Notes: a model not told the origin generated them from the sequence alone. 24,780 nt of DNA from Anaerolineales bacterium (GCA_023250385.1 JAHFAU010000009.1:1-24780); one strand, 5' to 3'. Positions 14,756-22,699 are shown, counted from the stretch's first letter. Program-made: numbers and translations.

Positions 14756-14783
14756 ATTATACCTCTCTGTTGTGCGCGATCAA
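14756..14783 (-). promoter_or_regulatory. Promoter of tRNA-Pro
   Basis: On the minus strand, TTGATC (14778-14783) is followed by 16 nt and a perfect TATAAT (14756-14761). Transcription should begin about 7 nt downstream, within 2-3 nt of the mature tRNA 5' end at 14747. The precursor would therefore have almost no 5' leader. The promoter lies in the 45-nt gap after the histidine kinase stop codon. Confidence 0.65.
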
Positions 14784-14792
14784 TTGGGACGG

Positions 14793-16079
14793 CTAGACTG
14801 AGCTGAAAACCTTAGAAGCGGCCTCGCCCTTGGCGGCGGTCACCGGGAGCATGATGCAGAAGAGACTGCCCACGCCCACTTTACTCTCGCACCAGATCTG
14901 GCCATGATGCATTTCAACCATCGCCTTGGCGATTGAGAGACCCAGGCCCATCCCGCCGTGCTTGCGGGTCAGATGGGACTCGACCTGGAAGAAGCGCTGG
15001 AACACCCGGTCGATGTCGCCCGCCGGAATCCCGATTCCCGAGTCGGCCACGAACACCTTGACGTAGTCTTCGGAACCCTCCGCCATCACCCCGACCTGAC
15101 CGCCCTCGTCGGTGAAGGCGATCGCATTGCGGATCAGATTCGTCAGGGCGATCTCAATCTTGTCCCGGTCGGCTTCCACCATGAGCGATTCACCTTCGGG
15201 GACATCGAAATCCAACTCGATCTTCTTCTCTTTTGCCAGTTGGCGAAACCGGGTAACTAGGGTCTGAACCAGCACGCCCAGCGAGAACGGTCGGTGCCGC
15301 ACCCTTGACTGACCCTCCTCCTGGTGGGAGATGCGAGCCATGTCTTCCACGATCGCCTTCAGCCGCTCCGCGCTACGGACAATCACTTCGATCTGGTCGC
15401 GGTGCTGCTCATCGACCAGTTCGGTCAGAAAGGTCGCGTGGCCCAGGATCAAGCCCAGCGGGGTCCGCAACTCGTGGGAGGCAATGGCAATGAAATCAGA
15501 CTTCATTCGGTCCAACCGCATCAGCTCCTGATTCGCCTCATGCAGCTTGGCAAGCAGTCGGGCATTCTCGATCGCGATCGCAGCCTGAGCCGCCAGCGTC
15601 TCCAAAGCGATTTGATCGGGCTCGGTATAATCCTGATCGGCGAGCTTGTTGACTGCCTCCAGCACGCCGATGGGCTCCTGCTTCACGATGAGCGGCACGC
15701 CCAGAATCGAGCGGGTCTCAAAACGAATCTGCCGGTCGACTTCCCGGTAAATTCGGGCATCCGATCGGGCGTCGTTGATGATCAGCGGAGTGGCGGCGCT
15801 GAAGACCCAACCGGCCACGCTGGAATCGACCGGGACGCTGAGCTTCTTGAGTGCCGGATCCTGATCGGGGGGAATGGCTTCAAAGCGCAAGAGGCGGGTC
15901 GTGGGATCATAGAGCAGGATCGAAGCGCCTTCGCTGCCCGTGATTTCAGCCGCCACCGCAACGATCGAGCCCAGGAGAGAGGGCAGATCCAGGTTGGAGC
16001 TGAGGTTCCGTCCGATTTCGAGCAGCCGCTCGAGCTGGTGGGCTTCGCGAAGGGCCGCCGGTCCGTGAGCCATCGCCAT
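14793..16079 (-). CDS. GAF-domain sensor histidine kinase (orphan)
   Basis: This is a soluble two-component sensor with no TM segment. From ATG 16079 it is 428 residues. A GAF domain spans about 18-172 (GASILLYDPTT ... RSILGVPLIVKQEPIGVLEAVNKL), a linker helix leads to HisKA with phospho-acceptor His202 in SHELRTPLG, and HATPase_c follows with N-box NLIRNAIAF, G1 DSGIGIP and G2 GMGLGLS. The frame is open further, to ATG 16130 or GTG 16136, which would add 17 or 19 residues. I prefer 16079 because an extended -10 lies just upstream and the longer forms have no ribosome-binding site. No response regulator is adjacent; ligand and partner are unknown. Confidence 0.9.
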   Translation of the reverse strand: MAMAHGPAALREAHQLERLLEIGRNLSSNLDLPSLLGSIVAVAAEITGSEGASILLYDPTTRLLRFEAIPPDQDPALKKLSVPVDSSVAGWVFSAATPLIINDARSDARIYREVDRQIRFETRSILGVPLIVKQEPIGVLEAVNKLADQDYTEPDQIALETLAAQAAIAIENARLLAKLHEANQELMRLDRMKSDFIAIASHELRTPLGLILGHATFLTELVDEQHRDQIEVIVRSAERLKAIVEDMARISHQEEGQSRVRHRPFSLGVLVQTLVTRFRQLAKEKKIELDFDVPEGESLMVEADRDKIEIALTNLIRNAIAFTDEGGQVGVMAEGSEDYVKVFVADSGIGIPAGDIDRVFQRFFQVESHLTRKHGGMGLGLSIAKAMVEMHHGQIWCESKVGVGSLFCIMLPVTAAKGEAASKVFSSV

Positions 16080-16083
16080 GGCG

Positions 16084-16092
16084 ATTCTAGCA
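16084..16092 (-). promoter_or_regulatory. Extended -10 (TGCTAGAAT) for the histidine kinase, possibly leaderless
   Basis: On the minus strand TGCTAGAAT matches TGn plus TAGAAT (5/6). It ends four bases before ATG 16079, so transcription would start at or next to the start codon. No -35 is evident. This placement is the usual geometry of a leaderless mRNA, but the evidence is one short motif. Confidence 0.4.
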
Positions 16093-16141
16093 TAGCCACG
16101 TTTCAGACCATCTAGGAAGAGGGTCTGCATCTGCACACGCG

Positions 16142-17137
16142 ATGAGAGCCCAACGCTTGGCAGGTCCCATGCCGATTGAAGATTCGCCCCTTCGGCCGGC
16201 TGACCGGGCCGAACCCCAACCGGGCCCCGGTCAATTGCTCTTGAGGGTGAAAGCCTGCGGGGTTTGTCACACCGATCTTCACCTCGCCGAGGGTGAGATC
16301 ACGCCGCCGCAGTTCCCAGTCACGCCGGGGCATCAAGTGGTCGGAGTGGTAGCCGGGCTCGGGGAAGGGGTGGAAGGTTGGAGCCTGGGCGAGCGGGCCG
16401 GAATTCCTTGGCTGTACCAGGCCTGCTCCAGATGCGAATTCTGCCGGCGCGGTCAGCAGAACCTGTGTCCGTACGCGCGCTTTACCGGATTCAGCGTCGA
16501 CGGGGGGTACGCCGACGCCATGCTGGCGGAAGCGGACTTTGCCTTGCATATCCCCATGAAGATTCCGGACCCGGAGGCCGCCCCGCTCTTGTGCGCCGGG
16601 ATCGTCGGCTACCGCTCCCTGCGCAAGGCCGAGCTGCAGCCCGGCGAGCGGCTTGGTTTGGTCGGATTCGGGGCCAGCGCCCACCTGGCCCTGCAGGTGG
16701 CGAGATACTGGGGCTGCCCAGTCTACGTATTCACCCGAGGCGAGGGCCACCGTCGGCTGGCGAGCGAGCTCGGCGCGGCCTGGGTAGGCGGCATCGCGGA
16801 CGAACCGCCGGCCCCGCTCGACCGGGCGGTGATCTTCGCCCCGGCTGGGTCGCTCGTCCCCCCAATGCTGGGAAAGCTTCGCAGCGGAGGCACCCTGGTC
16901 ACGAACGCGATCCATATGAGCCCAATCCCCGAGTTCGCCTATCGTTTGATTTATGGTGAACGGACTCTTCGGAGCGTGGCCAATGCCACCTATCAGGACG
17001 GGGTGGAGTTTCTGGAGCTCGCCGCCAAGATCCCGGTCACCGCTCGGATCAAGCTCTATGGCCTCGAGCAGGCCAACCGGGCGCTGCAGGATCTGAAGGC
17101 GGGCAAAATCGAAGGCGCGGGGGTGCTGATCCCATGA
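16142..17137 (+). CDS. Zinc-dependent alcohol dehydrogenase family protein
   Basis: This 331-residue medium-chain dehydrogenase should oxidise an alcohol or reduce an aldehyde with NAD(P). Catalytic-zinc ligands are Cys42 (GVCHTDLH) and His64 (PGHQVVG). The structural-zinc lobe has Cys95, Cys98, Cys101 and Cys109 (CSRCEFCRRGQQNLC). The Rossmann turn is GFGASA at about 179-184. The usual Glu after the catalytic His is Gln65 here. The N-terminus (MRAQRLAGPMPIEDSPL) fits the family start, so ATG 16142 is kept although no ribosome-binding site is obvious. It is transcribed away from the histidine kinase and overlaps the DUF72 gene by ATGA. Confidence 0.9.
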   Translation: MRAQRLAGPMPIEDSPLRPADRAEPQPGPGQLLLRVKACGVCHTDLHLAEGEITPPQFPVTPGHQVVGVVAGLGEGVEGWSLGERAGIPWLYQACSRCEFCRRGQQNLCPYARFTGFSVDGGYADAMLAEADFALHIPMKIPDPEAAPLLCAGIVGYRSLRKAELQPGERLGLVGFGASAHLALQVARYWGCPVYVFTRGEGHRRLASELGAAWVGGIADEPPAPLDRAVIFAPAGSLVPPMLGKLRSGGTLVTNAIHMSPIPEFAYRLIYGERTLRSVANATYQDGVEFLELAAKIPVTARIKLYGLEQANRALQDLKAGKIEGAGVLIP

Positions 17138-17904
17138 TTCGCTTTGGAACTTCCGGATTCTCCTATGACGATTGGGTGGGTCCGGTCTACCCGGAGGATC
17201 TGCCGCGGCGGGAGTGGCTCGCCTACTACGCCAAAGAGTTCGACAGCGTCGAGCTCAACGTCACCTTCTATCGAGTGCCGGGGCAGAAGACCGTGGCGGG
17301 GTGGATCGAGCGCACCCCTCCGGATTTCGCTTTTTCGGTGAAGGCCAACCGCGAACTCACCCACGAACGCAGCTCGCCGGACTTCACCGGGTTCCGCGCC
17401 GGGATTGGCCCGCTCATCGATTCAGGCAAGCTGGCCTGCATCCTGGCCCAGTTCCCTTATTCGTTTCATGCGAACCCCGAGAACCGCGACTATCTGCGGC
17501 GGCTTCGGGAGGGTCTGTCGGAGCTCCCAGTCGTGGTCGAGTTCCGGGACCAGTCCTGGGTCACCGAGCAGACTTTCGGCCAATTGTCGGAGCTGGGGCT
17601 CGGATATTGCTCCGTGGATGAACCGAACCTGCGCGGGCTGATGCCGGCGGTGGCCAAGGCGACGGGTCCGCTGGCGTACGTTCGGTTCCACGGGCGCAAC
17701 GCGCAAAAATGGTGGGAGCACGAGTACGCCTGGGAACGGTATGACTACACCTATTCGGATGACGAGCTGCGGGAGTGGGTCCCGAGAATCCGCGGACTGG
17801 AAGCCGAGAGTGAGGCCGTCCTGGTCTATGCCAACAATCACTACCGAGGCCAGAGCCTGGAGACGATCCGCAAGCTGCGGGAGATGCTCGGTGCGGCCCG
17901 TTGA
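17134..17904 (+). CDS. DUF72 family protein (YecE-like)
   Basis: The 256-residue protein is a predicted TIM-barrel-like member of DUF72, whose biochemical role is not established. Family features are the IRFGTSGFSYDDWVGPVYP opening, the FDSVELNVTFYRVP strand, FAFSVKANRELTH, the VVVEFRDQSW strand and the late YVRFHGR and VLVYANNHYRGQ blocks. It is coupled to the alcohol dehydrogenase by a 4-bp overlap, so the two are expressed together. No signal peptide or TM segment is seen. Confidence 0.92.
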   Translation: MIRFGTSGFSYDDWVGPVYPEDLPRREWLAYYAKEFDSVELNVTFYRVPGQKTVAGWIERTPPDFAFSVKANRELTHERSSPDFTGFRAGIGPLIDSGKLACILAQFPYSFHANPENRDYLRRLREGLSELPVVVEFRDQSWVTEQTFGQLSELGLGYCSVDEPNLRGLMPAVAKATGPLAYVRFHGRNAQKWWEHEYAWERYDYTYSDDELREWVPRIRGLEAESEAVLVYANNHYRGQSLETIRKLREMLGAAR

Positions 17905-17913
17905 GCGCTCGAT

Positions 17914-17942
17914 TTGGAAGCCGTGGGCCCGATTGGTATAAT
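17914..17942 (+). promoter_or_regulatory. Promoter of the yebC-ruvC-ruvA operon
   Basis: TTGGAA (17914-17919), a 17-nt spacer and a perfect TATAAT (17937-17942) lie ten bases after the DUF72 stop. The predicted transcript begins near 17949, giving a leader of about 37 nt before yebC with GGAAGG as its ribosome-binding site. The -10 context is again GGTATAATC. Confidence 0.7.
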
Positions 17943-17985
17943 CGGGTGGCCTGCGGAATCCTCTTCCGGTCTGGAAGGCAAGCTC

Positions 17986-18741
17986 ATGTCTGGACACTCG
18001 AAATGGTCTACGATCAAGCGAAAGAAGGAAGCCAACGACGCCCGGCGCGGCAGTCTATTCACCCGCCTGGCGCGTGAGATTTCCATAGCGGCCCGAGAGG
18101 CCGGTGGAGATCCGGAGAGCAATTTTGCATTGCGGCTGGCGGTCGATCGGGCCCGGTTAGCCAATATGCCAAAGGACAATATCGAGAGGGCGATTCACCG
18201 CGGGACCGGCGAGGACAAAGAAGGAACAACCTTCGAGCAGGTTACCTATGAGGCCTTCGCGCCTCACGGGATTGCCCTATTGATTGAAATGGTGACCGAC
18301 AACCGGAATCGAAGCGTGGCGGACCTGCGCCATCACATCACCAAAGCCGGCGGAAACCTGGCCGAGGCCGGGGCTGTCTTGTGGCAGTTCAAGCGGAAGG
18401 CTTATTTCGCCGTGGCGGCTGCCGGCGTGGACCAGGACAAGCTCTTCGAAGCCGCCGTAGAAGCCGGCGCGGAAGATGTGATCATCGGCCCGGAGGACAT
18501 CGAGATTCAAGCCCCGGTGGCCGCCTTCAAGGCCATCAACGAGCGGCTCAAGGCGATGGGAATCAAGCCCAGCGAGGCCAACCTGCACATGATGCCGAGC
18601 TCGGTCGTGACCCTGCCGCCCGGAGATGCTCTGCAGGTCATGCGCATGGTCGAGGCCTTGGAGGAAGTTGACGACGTTCAAGCGGTCTACTCGAACCTGG
18701 ACGTGACCGAAGAGGCCGTCGCGTTGATTGAACCCGCCTGA
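17986..18741 (+). CDS. yebC: YebC/PmpR family protein (TACO1-like)
   Basis: This 251-residue protein belongs to the YebC family, described in the literature as a DNA-binding regulator (PmpR type) and as a ribosome-associated factor relieving stalling. The conserved N-terminus MSGHSKWSTIKRKKEANDARRG is followed by FTRLAREI, the NMPKDNIERAI helix, YEAFAPHGIALLIEMVTDNRNR, and a C-terminal part with QAVYSNLDV. ATG 17986 with GGAAGG upstream gives exactly the family start; the frame is open further up through the promoter. Position ahead of ruvC and ruvA is a widely conserved arrangement. Confidence 0.95.
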   Translation: MSGHSKWSTIKRKKEANDARRGSLFTRLAREISIAAREAGGDPESNFALRLAVDRARLANMPKDNIERAIHRGTGEDKEGTTFEQVTYEAFAPHGIALLIEMVTDNRNRSVADLRHHITKAGGNLAEAGAVLWQFKRKAYFAVAAAGVDQDKLFEAAVEAGAEDVIIGPEDIEIQAPVAAFKAINERLKAMGIKPSEANLHMMPSSVVTLPPGDALQVMRMVEALEEVDDVQAVYSNLDVTEEAVALIEPA

Positions 18742-18762
18742 GCAGCGAGACCGGCCGCCGGA

Positions 18763-19263
18763 ATGCTGGTCATCGGTATCGACCCAGGGACGGCCCGCAC
18801 GGGCTACGGGATCGTTCGGCAGGTCGAGAATGGCTCGCTCGTCGCGGTTGATTTCGGGGTGATAGACACCAGCCCCGAGCTCAACCTCCCCAATCGGTTG
18901 CTTGAAATCTCGAATCGACTTGCCGTACTGCTGGCGAAGTACCGCCCGGACGGGGGCGCCGTGGAGCGGCTCTTCTTGCGCGAGCATGTGAATACTGCGT
19001 TAAGCGTCGGCCAGGCCTCCGGGGTCGCGCTGCTCGCCCTGGCGGGGGCGGGGATTCCGGTGCACGAGTACTCGCCGCTCGAGGTGAAGCAGGCCATCTG
19101 CGGTTATGGCCGAGCAGACAAGCGCCAGGTGCAGGAGATGGTGAAAGCCCTGCTGGGATTGTCGGAGCGTCCCCACCCCGATGATGCCGCCGACGCCTTG
19201 GCGGTGGCGATCTGCCACGTCCACTCGGCGCCGATCACCGGCCGGCTGGAAGCCGAGGGTTGA
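18763..19263 (+). CDS. ruvC: Holliday junction resolvase RuvC
   Basis: RuvC is the endonuclease that cuts Holliday junctions during recombination repair. The 166-residue length is typical. The acidic catalytic residues are Asp7 (GIDPG), Glu68 (AVERLF), Asp141 and Asp144 (DDAADALA), equivalent to E. coli D7/E66/D138/D141. It lies 21 nt after yebC and 70 nt before ruvA. The ribosome-binding site is weak (CCGGA just before the ATG). Confidence 0.97.
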   Translation: MLVIGIDPGTARTGYGIVRQVENGSLVAVDFGVIDTSPELNLPNRLLEISNRLAVLLAKYRPDGGAVERLFLREHVNTALSVGQASGVALLALAGAGIPVHEYSPLEVKQAICGYGRADKRQVQEMVKALLGLSERPHPDDAADALAVAICHVHSAPITGRLEAEG

Positions 19264-19333
19264 CCAAGCTTGGTTCTCCCCAGCCGATCGCGGGTCCATC
19301 GGCCGCCAGCGTGGTGAGCCGGAGATCAGCCTG

Positions 19334-19912
19334 ATGATTTCCTCGCTCCGCGGAATCGTGCAGGCGATTGGTGAAGGCTCCTTGGTGCTCGAGGTCGGCG
19401 GTGTCGGGCTGCATGTCGCCGCCCCGAGCTCGGTCATCGAGCGGGTGGCCGGGCTCGGAAAGCCGCTGTTCTTGCACACCCATCTGCTCGTCCGGGAGGA
19501 TTCCCTGCGGCTCTTCGGATTCAGCAGTCTGGAGGAGCGGGCGATCTTCCTCGAGCTGCTGCAGGTCGCGGGCGTCGGGCCGCGGACCGCGTTGGCGGTT
19601 CTCTCGACCCTTTCCATCGACAGCCTGCGCCTGGCGGTGGCCGGCAATCAGGTCGAAGCGCTGGTGCGGGTCCCCGGCATCGGGAAAAAGACAGCTGAAA
19701 AGATCATCTTCCATCTGAAGGATCGGATTGCCCCAATGCCCCTGCCCGAGTCCGGGGTCAGCCAACCCGACCGCGAGCTGCTATCGGTCCTGACGGCGCT
19801 GGGCTACAGTCTGATCGAGGCCCAGTCTGCCATCCAATCCCTCGAAGGTGAAGCGACCGAGGATGTCGAGCAGCGGATCAAACTTGCCCTGCAGTACTTC
19901 GCCCGTCCGTAA
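19334..19912 (+). CDS. ruvA: Holliday junction branch-migration protein RuvA
   Basis: RuvA binds four-way junctions and loads the RuvB motor. The 192-residue product has an OB-fold domain (MISSLRGIVQAIGEGSLVLEVGGVGL ...), two helix-hairpin-helix motifs (VAGVGPRTALAVL and VPGIGKKTAEKII) and the RuvB-contacting domain III (ELLSVLTALGYSLIEAQSAI) at the C-terminus. ATG 19334 matches the family N-terminus; an upstream in-frame ATG at 19181 would sit inside ruvC. ruvB, commonly next, is absent; an atp cluster follows instead. Confidence 0.96.
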   Translation: MISSLRGIVQAIGEGSLVLEVGGVGLHVAAPSSVIERVAGLGKPLFLHTHLLVREDSLRLFGFSSLEERAIFLELLQVAGVGPRTALAVLSTLSIDSLRLAVAGNQVEALVRVPGIGKKTAEKIIFHLKDRIAPMPLPESGVSQPDRELLSVLTALGYSLIEAQSAIQSLEGEATEDVEQRIKLALQYFARP

Positions 19913-20071
19913 CCTCCTAGGCTGATGTCAGACGAACGCTCGGTCGAGCTCGGGAATGGCAGCGAGCGCGGATCCCGCGCAGCGGATTGATCGCAAATGA
20001 GCGGCGCACGCTCTGCGCGATTCCCGCGATCGCTTTCGACTCGCCGCGCCCACCGGGCGATTGTGAAAGTG
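19913..20071 (+). other. Intergenic region rich in dyad symmetry between ruvA and the atpA promoter
   Basis: No gene is seen here. The region holds a small hairpin GCGCGG/CCGCGC (19966-19971 and 19975-19980) and a longer-range pair CGGGAAT (19951-19957) with ATTCCCG (20020-20026) enclosing it. None is followed by a U-run. It may be the 3' end structure of the ruvA transcript. Confidence 0.35.
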
Positions 20072-20101
20072 TGGACAAATGCCGCCCGAGCACAGTACAC
20101 T
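20072..20101 (+). promoter_or_regulatory. Promoter of the atpAGDC cluster
   Basis: TGGACA (20072-20077, 5/6) is followed by 18 nt and TACACT (20096-20101, 4/6). The predicted start is near 20108, leaving a short leader with GGGGAGG (20114-20120) as the atpA ribosome-binding site. A 9-mer TGTGGACAA (20070-20078), complement TTGTCCACA, overlaps the -35 and resembles a DnaA box. Confidence 0.5.
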
Positions 20102-20123
20102 GTCGCAAGGTTGGGGAGGCGGG

Positions 20124-21785
20124 ATGACCGAATTCATTGACAACCTCTCAGCGGACCTTCGCAAACAGATCGCCGATTTCTCACCTCAAATCGAGCTCCG
20201 GGATGTCGGCACCACCATCGAGGCCGGCGACGGGATCGCCCGAGTGAGCGGGCTCGCCGCGGTCAGTGCTCAGGAGCTGGTTCAATTTGAGAACGGAGTA
20301 AACGGAATCGCCTTCAATCTGGAAACCGACTCGGTGGGCGTCATCATCATGGGCGATTACGCCGGCGTCGAAGAAGGGATGACAGTCTACAGCACCGGCC
20401 GAATTGCTTCGGTGCCGGTGGGAGAGGGCGTGATCGGGCGGGTGGTAAATGCTCTTGGCGAGCCGGTCGATGGCAAGGGCCTGATCCAATTCGACACCTA
20501 TCAGCCCATCGAGCGGATCGCTCCGGGGGTGGTCGAGCGCAAAGACGTGGACACCCCGGTGCAGACCGGGATCAAGGCGATCGATTCAATGATCCCGATT
20601 GGGCGCGGCCAACGCGAGCTGATCATCGGAGACCGCCAGACCGGCAAGACCGCCCTGGCCATCGATACGATCATCAACCAGCGCGGCAAAGACCTGATCT
20701 GCATTTACGTGGCGATTGGACAAAAGCGGGCCGCGATCGCACGCACTGTTGCGACCTTCGAGCGCTTCGGGGCAATGGAGCACACAGTCGTGGTCATCGC
20801 AGCCGCCGACGAGCCGGCTGCGCTGCAGTACATCGCGCCCTACGGTGGCTGCGCCATGGGCGAGTACTTCGCCGAGCGCGGCCGGGATGCACTGATTGTC
20901 TACGATGACCTCTCCAAGCACGCCTGGGCCTATCGACAGGTTTCGCTGCTGCTGCGCCGGCCACCGGGCCGGGAGGCCTATCCGGGCGACGTGTTCTATC
21001 TACACAGCCGGCTCCTGGAACGGGCGATGCGGCTCGCCAATCGGTACTTACTCGTGCCGGCGACCTTCGAGGGGGAGGCCGACGACCAAGACGGGGTGGA
21101 CGGGAGAGTCTTCGGCGGACCCCTTGCACTTCACGAGGCCGAAACCGCCCTCCAGGCCATGGAGGATGGAAAAACGCTGAAGGCCGCCAAACGGCGAGGA
21201 TCCGGGGGCTCGCTCACCGCGCTTCCGATCATCGAGACCCTGCTCGGTGACGTCTCCGCCTATATTCCAACCAATGTGATCTCGATCACCGATGGACAAA
21301 TCTATTTGGAAAACGATCTGTTCAACGCCGGAATCCGCCCCGCGATCAACGTCGGACTCTCCGTCTCGCGAGTGGGCGGGGACGCACAAACCAAGGCGAT
21401 GAAGCAGGTGGCCGGCGGGCTGCGATTGGACATGGCGGCCTACCGGGAGGTCGCTGCCTTTGCCCAGTTCGGGTCCGACCTCGACAAGGCCACCCAGGCC
21501 CAGCTCGCTCGCGGCCAGCGCCTGCAGGAGATCCTGAAGCAGCCGCAGTACGTGCCGTTGGAGCTCGCCCGGCAAATTGTGGTGATCTTTGCCGGCACGA
21601 AAGGGTATGGCGACAAGATTCCAGTCGATCAGGTCCGAGCCTGGGAAGCGGATTTGGTTCGGCACGCCGAGGCCGCCCACCCAACGCTGCTCCACGAGCT
21701 GGCGGCCCGGCGGCAAATCACGCCCGAGCTGGAGTCCCGCCTGAGAGAGCTGCTCGAAAACTTCAACAAGGCCTGGCGGGGCTAG
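20124..21785 (+). CDS. atpA: F-type ATP synthase alpha subunit with an insertion
   Basis: The alpha subunit forms the catalytic hexamer of F1 with beta. The product is 553 residues against about 510 usually. The P-loop GDRQTGKT is at 169-176, followed by VAIGQK, the family signature PAINVGLSVS and a normal C-terminal domain. Between HSRLLERA (from 294) and GSLTALPIIET (from 362) lies an insertion of about 40-50 residues (roughly 309-358). It contains an acidic stretch and a helix LHEAETALQAMEDGKTL, then a basic KAAKRRG. ATG 20124 is chosen for its ribosome-binding site and family N-terminus. atpH, the usual upstream neighbour, is missing. Confidence 0.96.
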   Translation: MTEFIDNLSADLRKQIADFSPQIELRDVGTTIEAGDGIARVSGLAAVSAQELVQFENGVNGIAFNLETDSVGVIIMGDYAGVEEGMTVYSTGRIASVPVGEGVIGRVVNALGEPVDGKGLIQFDTYQPIERIAPGVVERKDVDTPVQTGIKAIDSMIPIGRGQRELIIGDRQTGKTALAIDTIINQRGKDLICIYVAIGQKRAAIARTVATFERFGAMEHTVVVIAAADEPAALQYIAPYGGCAMGEYFAERGRDALIVYDDLSKHAWAYRQVSLLLRRPPGREAYPGDVFYLHSRLLERAMRLANRYLLVPATFEGEADDQDGVDGRVFGGPLALHEAETALQAMEDGKTLKAAKRRGSGGSLTALPIIETLLGDVSAYIPTNVISITDGQIYLENDLFNAGIRPAINVGLSVSRVGGDAQTKAMKQVAGGLRLDMAAYREVAAFAQFGSDLDKATQAQLARGQRLQEILKQPQYVPLELARQIVVIFAGTKGYGDKIPVDQVRAWEADLVRHAEAAHPTLLHELAARRQITPELESRLRELLENFNKAWRG

Positions 21786-21794
21786 GCCGAGCTC

Positions 21795-22691
21795 ATGGCG
21801 TCGGCCCGCGAGGTCCGGCTACGGATCCGCAGTGTCAAGAACATCGCCCAGGTCACCCGCGCCCTCCAGACGATCAGCGCCAGCCGGGTGCGGAAGGCTC
21901 AGGAGGCGGTGCTTCGTACCCGGCCGTACGCCAGTAAGGCCTGGCAGATCCTGCAGCACCTTTCTTACGTTCCGGAAGGAGAAAACCTCCATCCTTTGCT
22001 GGCCGCTCGGCCCACGGTCGGTCGAGTACTGGTGGTGCTGATCAGCAGCGACCGCGGGCTGGCGGGAGCCTACAACAGCAACGTAATTCGGTTTTCCCTC
22101 GAGAAGTTCCGAAATTCGACGCAGCCGGTCAGCTATGTGGCGGTCGGGAGCAAGGGGCGCGACGTACTGCACCGGCTCGGCAAGGATATTCGGGCCGAGT
22201 TCACTCGGCTGCCGGCCGAGCCCGAGTTCATGGACATCAGCTCCATCGGGCTGATCGCGATCGACGAGTTTCGCTCCCGGGCGGTCGGCCAGGTCCACCT
22301 GGTGTACACCGACTTCATCAACCTGCTGCGGCAGCAGCCGACCAGCAAGCAGTTGCTGCCGCTGGAGATCGGGCTAACCGAGGCCCGGGTCCAGGCGTTC
22401 GAGGACCGACCCGGGAGTCCGCCGGCCAGCTATATCTACGAACCCGCCCAGGAAGCGCTCATCGAACATATCTTGGTCCGCTTCACCCAGCTGCAGCTTT
22501 ATCAAGCGGTGCTCGAGTCGCTGGCCAGCGAACATGCTGCCCGGATGGTGGCGATGCAGAACGCCACTGAGAATGCGCTCGATCTGTCCGCAGGACTGAC
22601 CCTGGAATACAACAAGGCTCGCCAGCTGGCAATCACCAACGACATGCTCGATATTGCCGGTGGGGCCGAGGCGCTGACCAAGGCAACTTAG
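21795..22691 (+). CDS. atpG: F-type ATP synthase gamma subunit
   Basis: The central rotor shaft of F1, 298 residues. It has the N-terminal coiled-coil helix (REVRLRIRSVKNIAQVTRALQTISASR, read in two parts), SSDRGLAGAYNSNV at about 90-103, and the C-terminal helix with SEHAARMVAMQNATENA and the final EYNKARQLAITNDMLDIAGGAEAL. It starts nine bases after atpA and ends eight bases before atpD, the standard A-G-D order. Confidence 0.97.
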   Translation: MASAREVRLRIRSVKNIAQVTRALQTISASRVRKAQEAVLRTRPYASKAWQILQHLSYVPEGENLHPLLAARPTVGRVLVVLISSDRGLAGAYNSNVIRFSLEKFRNSTQPVSYVAVGSKGRDVLHRLGKDIRAEFTRLPAEPEFMDISSIGLIAIDEFRSRAVGQVHLVYTDFINLLRQQPTSKQLLPLEIGLTEARVQAFEDRPGSPPASYIYEPAQEALIEHILVRFTQLQLYQAVLESLASEHAARMVAMQNATENALDLSAGLTLEYNKARQLAITNDMLDIAGGAEALTKAT

Positions 22692-22699
22692 GAGGCCAG

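Noticed and set aside
15324..16115. Plus-strand reading frame (263 codons) opposite the histidine kinase
   Set aside because: Shadow of the kinase frame; no domain seen, although it lies after the antisense GGTATAATC.
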